6,527 bases of DNA from Verrucomicrobiota bacterium (GCA_003641465.1 QNAJ01000086.1:1-6527); one strand, 5' to 3'. Positions 1-6,010 are shown, counted from the first letter of the stretch. Numbers and translations: made by a program. Notes: generated by a model from the letters alone, not told the origin.

Positions 1-669
1 CCGGGCATCCGGAACCAGCTTCTTCAACTCGGCCATGACGTGTATGGCGCATTCCGGACACTTCTCCTCACTGAATCTTCCCATGAATCCCACCACAAAC
101 CCCGGCGGAAAAGCGGCCGTTGCGTCTTCGGGCGGGAAACGATGCGGTGGATACCCGGTGGGTATCAGCCTCAATCTCGACTCCGGTATTCCGGCAGCAG
201 CCAACATCCCATGATAGAACCGGCTGAGGACCACCACCCGCCGACACCTTTTCAACACCTGTCGGTCGAGCCATTCATAAGCGCGCTCCTTGAAATCCTT
301 CCGCAGCAACCATCCATGCACCGTGGCAACCTGCGGGATCCCATTGCGAAGCGCCGCCAGCCAGCCGTGAAAGTCAGCCTTGTTGCCTATCGTATGCAGC
401 ACGGCTGCACCCTCACTGCGGAGCGCGCCGGCTACTCTTCCAATGAGTACCGGCGAGAACACGCTGCCCACCGGTTCGATTCTTATTCGGATGCCTGCCC
501 GCCGGAACGCTTCCGCCACCGCCCCTCCGGCCCGTAAGCGTCGCTCGCGGATGAAGCACATGATCGGCTCGCACCCGCCGGAATCACGCAGCCCCACCAG
601 CAGATCCTGCACCGCCCTCTCCGCACCGTAGAGGCGGTCGCGCTCCTGCATCAGGAAGAACACTTTCAT
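1..669 (-). CDS. GT4-type glycosyltransferase, N-terminal part (cut by left edge)
   Basis: Reading the minus strand from the ATG at 669 gives 223 codons open to base 1, so the C-terminal part lies outside the window. The protein starts MKVFFLMQERDRLYGAERAV, the first beta strand and early loop typical of GT-B glycosyltransferases. Further signs are HTIGNKADFHGW (residues 92-103), ATVHGW (115-120), RRVVVLSRFYHGML (143-156) and the domain-linking LRLIPTGYPPHRF (166-178). GFMGRFSEEKCPECAIHVMAEL (194-215) opens the second Rossmann domain, where GT4 enzymes carry G-R-x-s-x-E-K-G. Here the usual Gly after EK is Cys. Family members transfer a sugar from a nucleotide-activated donor in capsule, O-antigen or exopolysaccharide synthesis at the cytoplasmic face. 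Donor and acceptor cannot be read from this part. No strong ribosome binding site precedes the start, but the frame upstream offers no better ATG. It is divergent from the GT2 gene at 758. Confidence 0.88.
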   Translation of the reverse strand, partial: MKVFFLMQERDRLYGAERAVQDLLVGLRDSGGCEPIMCFIRERRLRAGGAVAEAFRRAGIRIRIEPVGSVFSPVLIGRVAGALRSEGAAVLHTIGNKADFHGWLAALRNGIPQVATVHGWLLRKDFKERAYEWLDRQVLKRCRRVVVLSRFYHGMLAAAGIPESRLRLIPTGYPPHRFPPEDATAAFPPGFVVGFMGRFSEEKCPECAIHVMAELKKLVPDAR

Positions 670-757
670 CGAACCAGCCGCCCGCTCCAATCCGACGCAC
701 TTCCCGCCATTCGCTGGTTTAGCGCTTGATCCCTCTATCCCGCCCCGGCATCCTGAA

Positions 758-1789
758 ATGCGGTCCCAAGACCGCAAAAGCGATCCGCGGATGCATACCG
801 ACCTGATAGTCTCAGTTATAGTCGTAACTCTTAACGAGAGACAACATATTCCACGTCTGGCTGATGCCCTCCGGAATCAGAATCTGCCGCCAGGGGTGGC
901 ACTGGAGACTATTCTCGTGGATGGCGGCAGCTCTGATGGAACCCCGGAAGAGGCCGAACGCTGCGGCTTCAGCCGGGTGATCGCCCTTCCCGGGGCCTCA
1001 ATCCCCAAGTGCCGCAATGCCGGACTCGCCGCGGCAGCCGGAGAGTGGATCGGCTTTCTGGACGGTGATTGCGAACCAGCATCCGACTGGATCCTGACAG
1101 CAGCACCCTATCTCCAGGGAAACGAGCCGGTCATGGTCGGCTGGCCCGCTGAACCGCCGCTGCTACGGACGTGGGTACAGGAGGCCTGGCATCTGCACTG
1201 GCGTACCAAAGGGACGCTCCGCCGTAAGGACCCCGAGCCGTTCAGGCTGATCACGACCCGAAACATGCTCTTCAACCGCGCGGCCCTGCACTTGATCGGA
1301 GATTTTGACGAGGATCTGCCCACCGGAGAGGATACGCATTTCGCCCTGCGCGCCTGGGCTGCAGGCGTGCATCTCATTCCGCTGCCGCAGCTGCGCGTGA
1401 TCCATCATGGGGAGCCCGCCACACTGAAGGACTTCTTCCGGCAGCAGCTGTGGCATGCCAACCGGCGTGCCTACAGGAAGATCGTGCGTGCTACCCGCCT
1501 GCGACACGGAGGCCATGCCCCGCTCTACGCCGCGATATTCGTGGCGGCACTGGTCATGGTACCGGTGGGTGCTCTGTGCGCGTTCCTCGCAGGTCGGCCT
1601 TTGTGGATGCTGGTCGCTTTGGTACCCCTGTTGTCGGCTGCACTTCTACCCGCCGTGCTTACCTCGCTGCGTGCACGCCGCCCGGTGATGCTTATCCCAC
1701 TGACCGTGATCTATGCAGCCTACGGCACCGCGCGGGCACTCGACCTCCTCGGTTTCGCGCGGTCCAAACGAAGCTGGAAAACACGCTGA
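758..1789 (+). CDS. GT2 family glycosyltransferase with C-terminal membrane region
   Basis: A complete 343-residue GT-A fold glycosyltransferase. VSVIVVTLNE (residues 18-27) is the nucleotide-binding first strand. VDGGSSDGT (54-62) holds the conserved Asp that contacts the base. FLDGDCEP (100-107) contains the DxD metal and sugar-diphosphate site. TGEDTHFALRAW (189-200) has the ED motif with the likely catalytic base. Hydrophobic stretches at about 256-278, 281-303 and 309-325 suggest a membrane-anchored C-terminus, as in enzymes that act on lipid-linked acceptors. Substrate cannot be assigned; a role in surface polysaccharide is inferred from the divergent GT4 gene. The start is uncertain: the ATG at 758 gives the longest frame, but the ATG at 791 (residue 12, MHTDLIVSV) would place the first strand closer to the N-terminus, as is usual for the family. 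Neither has a clear Shine-Dalgarno sequence. The last 25 codons and the stop lie in an 81-bp repeat that recurs at 3412-3492. Confidence 0.9.
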   Translation: MRSQDRKSDPRMHTDLIVSVIVVTLNERQHIPRLADALRNQNLPPGVALETILVDGGSSDGTPEEAERCGFSRVIALPGASIPKCRNAGLAAAAGEWIGFLDGDCEPASDWILTAAPYLQGNEPVMVGWPAEPPLLRTWVQEAWHLHWRTKGTLRRKDPEPFRLITTRNMLFNRAALHLIGDFDEDLPTGEDTHFALRAWAAGVHLIPLPQLRVIHHGEPATLKDFFRQQLWHANRRAYRKIVRATRLRHGGHAPLYAAIFVAALVMVPVGALCAFLAGRPLWMLVALVPLLSAALLPAVLTSLRARRPVMLIPLTVIYAAYGTARALDLLGFARSKRSWKTR

Positions 1790-1791
1790 TC
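1711..1791 (+). repeat. 81-bp perfect direct repeat, copy 1 (3' end of GT2 gene)
   Basis: This stretch encodes the last 25 residues of the GT2 protein (YAAYGTARALDLLGF...KTR), the TGA stop and two further bases. It is base-for-base identical to 3412-3492 in the same orientation. Identity begins at ctatgcagcc and ends at cacgctgatc; the flanking bases differ at both ends. This copy completes the GT2 reading frame, so it is the functional one. Confidence 0.97.
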
Positions 1792-1792
1792 T

Positions 1793-1809
1793 TGACCGGG
1801 CCGCGGTCA
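1793..1809. terminator. Short GC-rich hairpin after GT2 stop
   Basis: The sequence tgaccg-ggccg-cggtca forms a perfect 6-bp stem with a 5-base loop. It begins four bases after the GT2 stop codon and two bases after the end of repeat copy 1, and lies just beyond the stop of the convergent membrane protein gene. It lacks a T-run on either strand, so calling it an intrinsic terminator is weak. It may simply help separate two converging transcripts. Confidence 0.3.
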
Positions 1810-1814
1810 GACTC

Positions 1815-2972
1815 CTAAGACTTCTTGAAAATCCGACCGGTGAGCCACAGGTGTCGTAACAGATAACCTGTCGCAATCAACATAATGCCTAAAAGGAATG
1901 AACCGAAAGCCGCACCAATCGTGTTCCAGATACGGCTGAAGAATAATGTATAAGTCTCGATAATGAAGAAGGTTAATCCGAAATTGAAAAACATCCTATC
2001 TTCCTTAAGAGCTCCGTAGAACAGAGCGCACAATGAAGCACCGATGAACAGAAGATTAGCTATCCATAACTCATCTGCCCGCGGAGGGGACCAATAATCT
2101 TCCGAATAGGTAATACCCCAGATAGACATGATCCACAGAGATAGATAAATCAGAAGAAGCCCTGTCCATTCATATGTCCTTCCGAATGAAAACAGAAAAG
2201 CATCTGGGCTGCTGCGCACTTTCTCTATGTGCCAGATTCCCACGAGCAGGAGAAGAATGCCGACTATCAACTGAACGACAGGCATCTGCACCCCTATTAC
2301 GTAACAGGCAAAGAAATAAGCTGCATAAAGACCTATGGTGTGGGCGAGGAAACCTATACTGAAGAGAAGGGCGATCTGGTCCCGCATACGATAGGCAATC
2401 ACCAGAAAGAAAATCATGCCTACCAATGAAAAATAGGGGAAAAGGATCTTTTCGCCCGCATACATGTACGGGTCCGTTGGGTAGATCGCGTAGTTAAAGA
2501 ATTGCCAGGCGGCTGATGCTAGAATATATCCGATAGTAAGAGCTGCGGTGCCTAGACGAAGCTCCTTCTCCAGCAGGAATCCTAATTCAGTAGAGTTCAA
2601 TTCTGATCTTCTTCTCACTCTCATACCGAACCACTGGAAAAATCCCCATCCCAGAAGGCAAGAAACACCGCCTACGATTTCCCGATAATGTTCGGGGGAG
2701 ATGGCCTTCGCTAATGCGATAATGGGGGCCACAAATTCATACAAGAACCGCCCTATGGCCCGCAAAATTTCGATGTTTATCAACTTTAACGTAGCCGCGA
2801 ACCCAAAGATTACCCAGAAGCCTCCAATGACAAAAAGCACCTTTATCAACTTCAGAAAGTGTTTCCGGGATTCTACCTTCATATAAGCGGCGATTTTTTC
2901 AGCTTGCTCCTCATCTATCAATCCGGCGCTCTGCCAAGCTTGCAGATAACGCATCAATTTTCTAAATCGCAT
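1815..2972 (-). CDS. DUF2157-like polytopic membrane protein
   Basis: A 385-residue protein. Its soluble N-terminus, LQAWQSAGLIDEEQAEKIAAYM (residues 10-31), resembles the helical start of DUF2157 membrane proteins (tryptophan, then G-L-I-x-x-E-Q-A). About nine to ten hydrophobic segments follow, near 42-62, 75-90, 98-115, 140-163, 176-194, 198-227, 231-247, 269-288, 303-320, 329-347 and 352-374, so it should sit in the inner membrane. The C-terminal run GAAFGSFLLGIMLIATGYLL followed by a basic tail also fits that family. No catalytic motif is visible and the function is unknown. The ATG at 2972 is well supported: GGAGG at 2979-2983 lies 6 bases upstream within a purine-rich tract. Base composition is clearly lower in GC than the neighbours, and the gene lies alone between the 81-bp repeats. 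This suggests it was acquired from a lower-GC source. Family assignment is moderately sure; coding status is firm. Confidence 0.82.
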   Translation of the reverse strand: MRFRKLMRYLQAWQSAGLIDEEQAEKIAAYMKVESRKHFLKLIKVLFVIGGFWVIFGFAATLKLINIEILRAIGRFLYEFVAPIIALAKAISPEHYREIVGGVSCLLGWGFFQWFGMRVRRRSELNSTELGFLLEKELRLGTAALTIGYILASAAWQFFNYAIYPTDPYMYAGEKILFPYFSLVGMIFFLVIAYRMRDQIALLFSIGFLAHTIGLYAAYFFACYVIGVQMPVVQLIVGILLLLVGIWHIEKVRSSPDAFLFSFGRTYEWTGLLLIYLSLWIMSIWGITYSEDYWSPPRADELWIANLLFIGASLCALFYGALKEDRMFFNFGLTFFIIETYTLFFSRIWNTIGAAFGSFLLGIMLIATGYLLRHLWLTGRIFKKS

Positions 2973-3110
2973 CTTCCCCCTCCCTTCTGGTAATGGTAAC
3001 GTAGGAGCAGAATTTCAGATGACCTTCGCAGAAGAAAGGTATTCCCCGGAATGCAAGGATCTCAATCAGTGTAGTCTCCGCGCATGTCCCTTAACCTGAT
3101 ATATTCATCA

Positions 3111-3205
3111 AGCCACAGAGCGGGGCGCGAATCAAGCAGGAACGGACGGAGGGAGCCCGCAGATCACGCAGGTGGACGCGCATAGGCAGATGAGGAGGCA
3201 TGCAG
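3111..3205. repeat. Degenerate quasi-periodic intergenic tract
   Basis: From agccacagag onward the plus strand shows loosely repeating units about ten bases long: cgcagatca, cgcaggtgga, cgcgcatagg, cagatgagga. They are preceded by gaacggacggagggagcccg. The style (acagag..., cgcagatNacgcagatgga..., gcagatgag) is like degenerate intergenic repeats I recall from several environmental bacterial genomes, often mis-called as proteins rich in 'NADGRRW'-type strings. Here it is diverged and not coding. This is pattern recognition without a database search. Confidence 0.35.
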
Positions 3206-3280
3206 TCTGATTATGGACACACTGCTGCTGTCCTTCCCTTATTTTCAGCGCAAGGGGGACCGCCACTGCCGGGATCTATG

Positions 3281-3341
3281 AGCTATCCAGCAAGGCGAGC
3301 ATAGCGGCTGCACGGCAGAGAATAGGCTGCAAAGGATAGCT
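3281..3341. repeat. 8-bp inverted repeat enclosing a small hairpin
   Basis: agctatcc (3281-3288) and ggatagct (3334-3341) are perfect reverse complements separated by 45 bases. Inside, ctgc-acg-gcag forms a further 4-bp hairpin near 3308-3318. The structure lies about 20 bases from the tRNA-like fragment. It could be a folded RNA or a recombination remnant, but arms of this length also occur by chance. Confidence 0.3.
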
Positions 3342-3359
3342 GGCCGGGAAGTGGAAGCA

Positions 3360-3410
3360 GATACCGGCGGGATTTGAACCCGCGACCTCTTGAACCGCAT
3401 CCCAAGCGCT
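3360..3410 (-). pseudogene. tRNA-Pro-like fragment abutting repeat copy 2
   Basis: Read on the minus strand, this has an intact T-arm (stem GCGGG/CCCGC with loop TTCAAAT, 3367-3383), a normal five-base variable loop AGGTC and the 3' half of an anticodon stem TCAAG. A 32-base stretch (3365-3396) is identical to 5006-5037 inside the intact tRNA-Pro(GGG). The anticodon region is abnormal: pairing CTTGG with TCAAG leaves an eight-base loop GATGCGGT. Alternatively the loop could be read as TTGGGAT with a different stem. No CCA follows the acceptor strand CGGTATC. On the 5' side the tRNA sequence ends at 3410-3411, where the copied GT2 3' end starts, so no normal D-arm exists. Bases within the repeat (3424-3430) could pair with the acceptor strand using two G-U pairs, but the D-arm would be too short and lacks GG. 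Most likely a broken or chimeric tRNA. Confidence 0.55.
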
Positions 3411-3411
3411 G

Positions 3412-3492
3412 CTATGCAGCCTACGGCACCGCGCGGGCACTCGACCTCCTCGGTTTCGCGCGGTCCAAACGAAGCTGGAAAACACGCTGATC
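3412..3492 (+). repeat. 81-bp perfect direct repeat, copy 2 (GT2 3'-end remnant)
   Basis: Identical over all 81 bases to 1711-1791. It carries the codons for the last 25 residues and stop of the GT2 protein but is preceded by tRNA-like sequence, not by the rest of the gene, so it is a non-functional remnant. Zero mismatches imply a recent event, ongoing gene conversion, or an assembly effect. Confidence 0.97.
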
Positions 3493-3497
3493 ATACC

Positions 3498-3527
3498 GCG
3501 GCGGTTATCAGCCTGCGGCCTCGCCGC
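3498..3527. terminator. GC-rich inverted repeat in convergent gap
   Basis: gcggcg (3498-3503) pairs with cgccgc (3522-3527) across an 18-base loop, in the gap between repeat copy 2 and the end of the hybrid cluster protein gene. No T-run follows the stem on either strand, so termination by it is only possible, not shown. Confidence 0.25.
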
Positions 3528-3562
3528 CAGCGGACCGGAAAAACTCTCGCAGCCGGGCAGAA

Positions 3563-4867
3563 TTATCGTCCCAGGATCTCGTTGAGGTCTTTTTCCGGGT
3601 CAGAGATCAGTCGCACCCCGTACTCCGCGGACAGGACCCGCAGAATGTCTTCATTGACCCATGCCGGCAATATGGGACCGAGGCGGATATTCCGGAATCC
3701 CAGAGACAGCAGGGCCCAGAATATCGCGACCGCCTTCTGCTCCATCCACATCAGTATCAGACTCAAGGGAAGCTCTTCCAGCCCGGTTCCCAGAGCCTGC
3801 GCCAGTGCCTGGGCGATTTCTATGGCGACAATGGAGTCGTTGCACTGTCCCAGATCCATGAGCCGCGGAACGCCTTCAATTTCTCCCAGCTCCAGATCGT
3901 TGATGCGGTATTTTCCGCAGCCCAGAGTGAGAACAATCGTGTCATCGGGGAGCTGCTGGACGAACCGCCTGAAGTATTCATTTCGCCGGGTCGGAGAGTC
4001 ACAGCCGCCCACCAGGAAAAATCGCCGAATCCTTCCCTGCTGCACCAGACTACCGATCCTGTCCGCCAGTGCCAGCACGCTGCTCTTTCCGAAGCCCGTC
4101 ACCCGCCTGACCGATCCCGAAGATTCCTCAAGCTCCGGCAGCCGGGCCACCCTTTCCATCACCGGCCCGAAGTCAAAGTCCCGGATGTGCGTTACCCCCG
4201 GCAACCCGGTCACGCCGGTGGTGAACATGCGGTCGCGGTAGGCCTCGCGCGGCGGCATAAGGCAATTGGATGTTCCCACGATAGCGGCGGGATACCGGGA
4301 AAACAGCTCCCGCTGGTCAAACCACGCCCCGCCGAGGTTCCCCACCAGGTGAGAATATCTGCGCAGGCCCGGATATCCGTGGGCTGCAAGCATCTCGGAA
4401 TGAGTGTAGATGTTGATCGCGCTACCCTCAGTCTGTTTCAGCAACTCTTCCAGAGCTTTCATGCTGTGACCGGTGACTATCACTGCCCGACCTTTCCTGG
4501 TCCCGGTGAAGACTTCAACCGGCGTAGGTTCACCGTACGCGGCGATGTGAGCATCCTTGAGCAGTCGCATGACCCGCAGGGTCATTCTGCCGGCTTCCAG
4601 AGAAAAGGACACAAACCGCTGCGCATCGAAATTCACATTGGTCAGAGTGGAATAGAACGCATCCGCCAGGAAATGCCCGATCTCCGGATCGGTACGGCCC
4701 AGCTCGCGGGCATGATTCAGATAGGCCGAGATACCCTTGATGACAAAAAGCAGATTGTCCTGGAGCCGCGCAACCGTAGGAAGCTTCCCACATACACCGC
4801 TGGCCGTGCAGCCTCTGCCCCCGGCAGTCTGGGAACACTGGTAACAGAACATCCTGAATTCCTGCAT
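3563..4867 (-). CDS. hcp: Hybrid cluster protein, short (class III) form
   Basis: A 434-residue protein with every ligand expected of a hybrid cluster protein (prismane protein). The N-terminal MFCYQCSQTAGGRGC...C gives Cys8, 11, 20 and 26 (CX2CX8CX5C) for the cubane cluster. Likely hybrid-cluster ligands are His156 (YTHSEML), Glu187 (AWFDQREL), Cys202 (GTSNCLMPP), Cys289 (VGGCDS, the persulfide-cysteine position), Cys317 (LTLGCGKYR), Cys342 (DLGQCNDS), Glu376 and Lys378 (MWMEQKAV). Class I and II enzymes are about 540-550 residues; this length matches class III, which lacks about 110 residues of helical domain and is best known from archaea and Thermotoga. Family members reduce hydroxylamine in vitro and, in E. 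coli, act on nitric oxide in anaerobic nitrosative stress. The physiological substrate here is inferred. No hcr-type reductase lies alongside. The ATG at 4867 is favoured because GGAGG (4876-4880) lies 8 bases upstream; the ATG at 4852 is the alternative. Confidence 0.95.
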   Translation of the reverse strand: MQEFRMFCYQCSQTAGGRGCTASGVCGKLPTVARLQDNLLFVIKGISAYLNHARELGRTDPEIGHFLADAFYSTLTNVNFDAQRFVSFSLEAGRMTLRVMRLLKDAHIAAYGEPTPVEVFTGTRKGRAVIVTGHSMKALEELLKQTEGSAINIYTHSEMLAAHGYPGLRRYSHLVGNLGGAWFDQRELFSRYPAAIVGTSNCLMPPREAYRDRMFTTGVTGLPGVTHIRDFDFGPVMERVARLPELEESSGSVRRVTGFGKSSVLALADRIGSLVQQGRIRRFFLVGGCDSPTRRNEYFRRFVQQLPDDTIVLTLGCGKYRINDLELGEIEGVPRLMDLGQCNDSIVAIEIAQALAQALGTGLEELPLSLILMWMEQKAVAIFWALLSLGFRNIRLGPILPAWVNEDILRVLSAEYGVRLISDPEKDLNEILGR

Positions 4868-4996
4868 CGTTCTTTCCTCCCACCTTTCAATTGGGGTTCT
4901 TGATCCGCTCTGCTGTGCAGGCAGGCGACAAACAGCCTACCCCCCGAATCCGAGAGCAAACCGCCACGGGCTCAGGAATGACAGGAAGGACCGGAC

Positions 4997-5073
4997 TGGT
5001 CGGGGCGGCGGGATTTGAACCCGCGACCTCTTGAACCCCATTCAAGCGCGCTGCCAGGCTGCGCTACGCCCCG
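4997..5073 (-). tRNA. tRNA-Pro (anticodon GGG)
   Basis: A complete 77-base cloverleaf on the minus strand. The acceptor stem is CGGGGCG (5067-5073) with CGCCCCG (5001-5007). It has T8-A9, a D-arm with GCGC/GCGC stem and GG in the loop, and an anticodon stem CTTGA/TCAAG with loop ATGGGGT. U33 precedes GGG, and G at position 37 is usual for proline tRNAs. A five-base variable loop and a T-arm GCGGG/CCCGC with TTCAAAT follow. Discriminator A and an encoded CCA (4997-4999) end the gene. The GGG anticodon reads CCC and CCU. All stems pair perfectly. It lies about 130 bp upstream of the hybrid cluster protein gene on the same strand, with no obvious terminator between. Its T-arm half recurs at 3365-3396. 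Confidence 0.97.
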
Positions 5074-5108
5074 ACCGGTACCACCCCACCGGAAAATCCG
5101 CTGCCACT

Positions 5109-5136
5109 ACATTACCAGCGGGAAAGGAACTCTCAA
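5109..5136 (-). promoter_or_regulatory. Candidate sigma70-type promoter of tRNA-Pro
   Basis: On the minus strand TTGAGA (5131-5136, five of six matches to TTGACA) is followed after 16 bases by TAATGT (5109-5114), preceded by TGG. The -10 match is weak (three of six). Transcription would start near 5102, about 30 bases before the tRNA, a sensible leader for a processed tRNA. Confidence 0.38.
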
Positions 5137-5172
5137 CCCGTAATCTCTCCTTAACTTCTCTCGCGGTCCACC

Positions 5173-5949
5173 CTATTCACCCTTGAGCAGTGATCCCAGC
5201 GCGTCTTTCAGCTTACGGCCCACTTCATTCAGCTTCTTTTCGTCCAGGTGAATCTCAAGCCCACGCTTCTTCAGCACGCGGGAAAGCTCGCGCGCCGCGG
5301 AACTCAACAATGCTTCCGAAGCTACCTGAGCCAGGACAGCACCGGGATCGGTGACGTTATACAGCGTCGTCCGCCGATTGACTTCCACCGAGTCCACTTC
5401 GGGCGGCCCCTCTTCACCGTAACGATGTACTTCCAGCGTACCCAGGCTGACCTCAAGTCGGTCTATTACCACGCCGCGGGAGACGCGCCCGCGCTTCCCG
5501 CGGCTGCCGGCAGCCGGAGAGGGCCGTCCTCCTTCGGCCTTCTGCCGCTGTTTCCCGGCCGGCCGGACTTCCGCCAGCCTTTCCAGGTTGGTGGTACCAT
5601 CCGGCTTCTCAACCAGCACCATGCGGGAAATGTCCAGCACCACCCGCCGCAGCCGTAGTGGATCGGAAAGCAGTGAGCGCGGATCGTACTCCATTCGGAA
5701 ACGGGCGATTTCGAATGCCTCCCTCTCCTTGAAATCCGGAGGATTGAGCAGCGTCATGCCTTCTACACTGATGACCGGCTTCAGGATGCCGATATGTATG
5801 CTGTCGAGCTTCAGCCCGAAGCCGGTTGTGCGCTCGACCACCTCCGGCAGCGCCTTGCGGATAAGGATATTCCGGGCTGCCAGACCCGCCCCCGCCAGAA
5901 GGACCACCACCAGCGTCAGGACAACTACCACGCGAACCAGAGTCTTCAT
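5173..5949 (-). CDS. AsmA-like single-pass envelope protein
   Basis: From the ATG at 5949 this gives 258 residues. An N-terminal membrane anchor (residues 5-24, VRVVVVLTLVVVLLAGAGLA) with positive charges before it would place the rest in the periplasm. Residues 25-125 resemble the start of AsmA or DUF748-type proteins: a short helix (ALPEVVERTTG), then FGLKLDSIHIGILKPVISVE, GMTLLNPPDF, ARFRMEYDPRSLLSDPLRLRRV and VLVEKPDGTTNLERL. A basic, proline/glycine-rich linker (about 128-156) follows, then VVIDRLEVSLGTLEVHRYG and an amphipathic helical C-terminus. Full AsmA proteins usually exceed 500 residues and contain a long bridge-like beta groove linked to lipid transport. This one keeps only the anchor and first repeats, so its role is unclear. 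The frame stays open upstream to 6168, but GGAAGGG (5959-5965) lies 9 bases before 5949 and the hydrophobic segment follows at once, so that start is preferred. Confidence 0.8.
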   Translation of the reverse strand: MKTLVRVVVVLTLVVVLLAGAGLAARNILIRKALPEVVERTTGFGLKLDSIHIGILKPVISVEGMTLLNPPDFKEREAFEIARFRMEYDPRSLLSDPLRLRRVVLDISRMVLVEKPDGTTNLERLAEVRPAGKQRQKAEGGRPSPAAGSRGKRGRVSRGVVIDRLEVSLGTLEVHRYGEEGPPEVDSVEVNRRTTLYNVTDPGAVLAQVASEALLSSAARELSRVLKKRGLEIHLDEKKLNEVGRKLKDALGSLLKGE

Positions 5950-6010
5950 TCCGCCCATCCCTTCCGTCTTCGCTTGTGTATCTGAACCGCCCACTTTCAT
6001 CGAAGCAAGC

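Larger units (their letters stand above)
2973..3359. other. Gap without a gene, upstream of the membrane protein
   Basis: No convincing reading frame was found on either strand in these 387 bases. The left end holds the Shine-Dalgarno tract of the membrane protein gene. A weak promoter candidate for that gene lies near 3095-3117 (minus strand, TTGATG followed by A/T-rich bases) but I would not assert it. The rest contains a quasi-repetitive purine-rich tract (3111-3205), a weak stem with GGACA/TGTCC arms (3215-3233) followed by a pyrimidine-rich run, and a long-range inverted repeat (3281-3341). Confidence 0.6.
1792..3411. other. Low-GC segment between the direct repeats (putative insert)
   Basis: This is 1,620 bp enclosed by the two 81-bp repeats. 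Hand counts show the composition change: 23 G/C of 60 at 1921-1980, against 40 of 60 at 1501-1560 and 38 of 60 at 4021-4080. The low-GC part coincides with the DUF2157-like gene; the non-coding part after 3100 is closer to backbone composition. It holds one membrane protein gene, a gap without genes and, at its right end, a tRNA-Pro-like fragment. I see no integrase, transposase, terminal inverted repeat or resolvase. Removing one repeat plus this segment would put the GT2 stop about 74 bp from the end of the convergent hybrid cluster protein gene, an ordinary arrangement. That makes an insertion the simplest reading. An assembly join at the repeat is the main alternative. Confidence 0.5.

Noticed and set aside
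40..631. Plus-strand open frames of 165 and 83 codons
   Set aside because: They are antisense to the GT4 gene, whose minus-strand translation has clear family motifs; the plus-strand products are low-complexity and unrecognisable.
3215..3240. GGACA/TGTCC stem followed by a pyrimidine-rich run as an intrinsic terminator
   Set aside because: Five-base stem with a nine-base loop, a run interrupted by C, and no upstream plus-strand gene to terminate.
3276..3494. 72-codon minus-strand frame containing EVAGSNPAG
   Set aside because: That string is the usual false translation through a tRNA T-arm; the frame runs across the tRNA-like fragment and the repeat and is not a protein.
3390..4903. Long plus-strand frames (283 and 238 codons)
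   Set aside because: They are shadows of the hybrid cluster protein on the other strand, rich in Arg, Ser and Pro without any domain.
4887..4903. TCAA-n9-TTGA palindrome upstream of hcp, considered as an FNR/HcpR-type operator
   Set aside because: Only four bases per arm and no match to the full TTGAT/ATCAA consensus; too short to claim.
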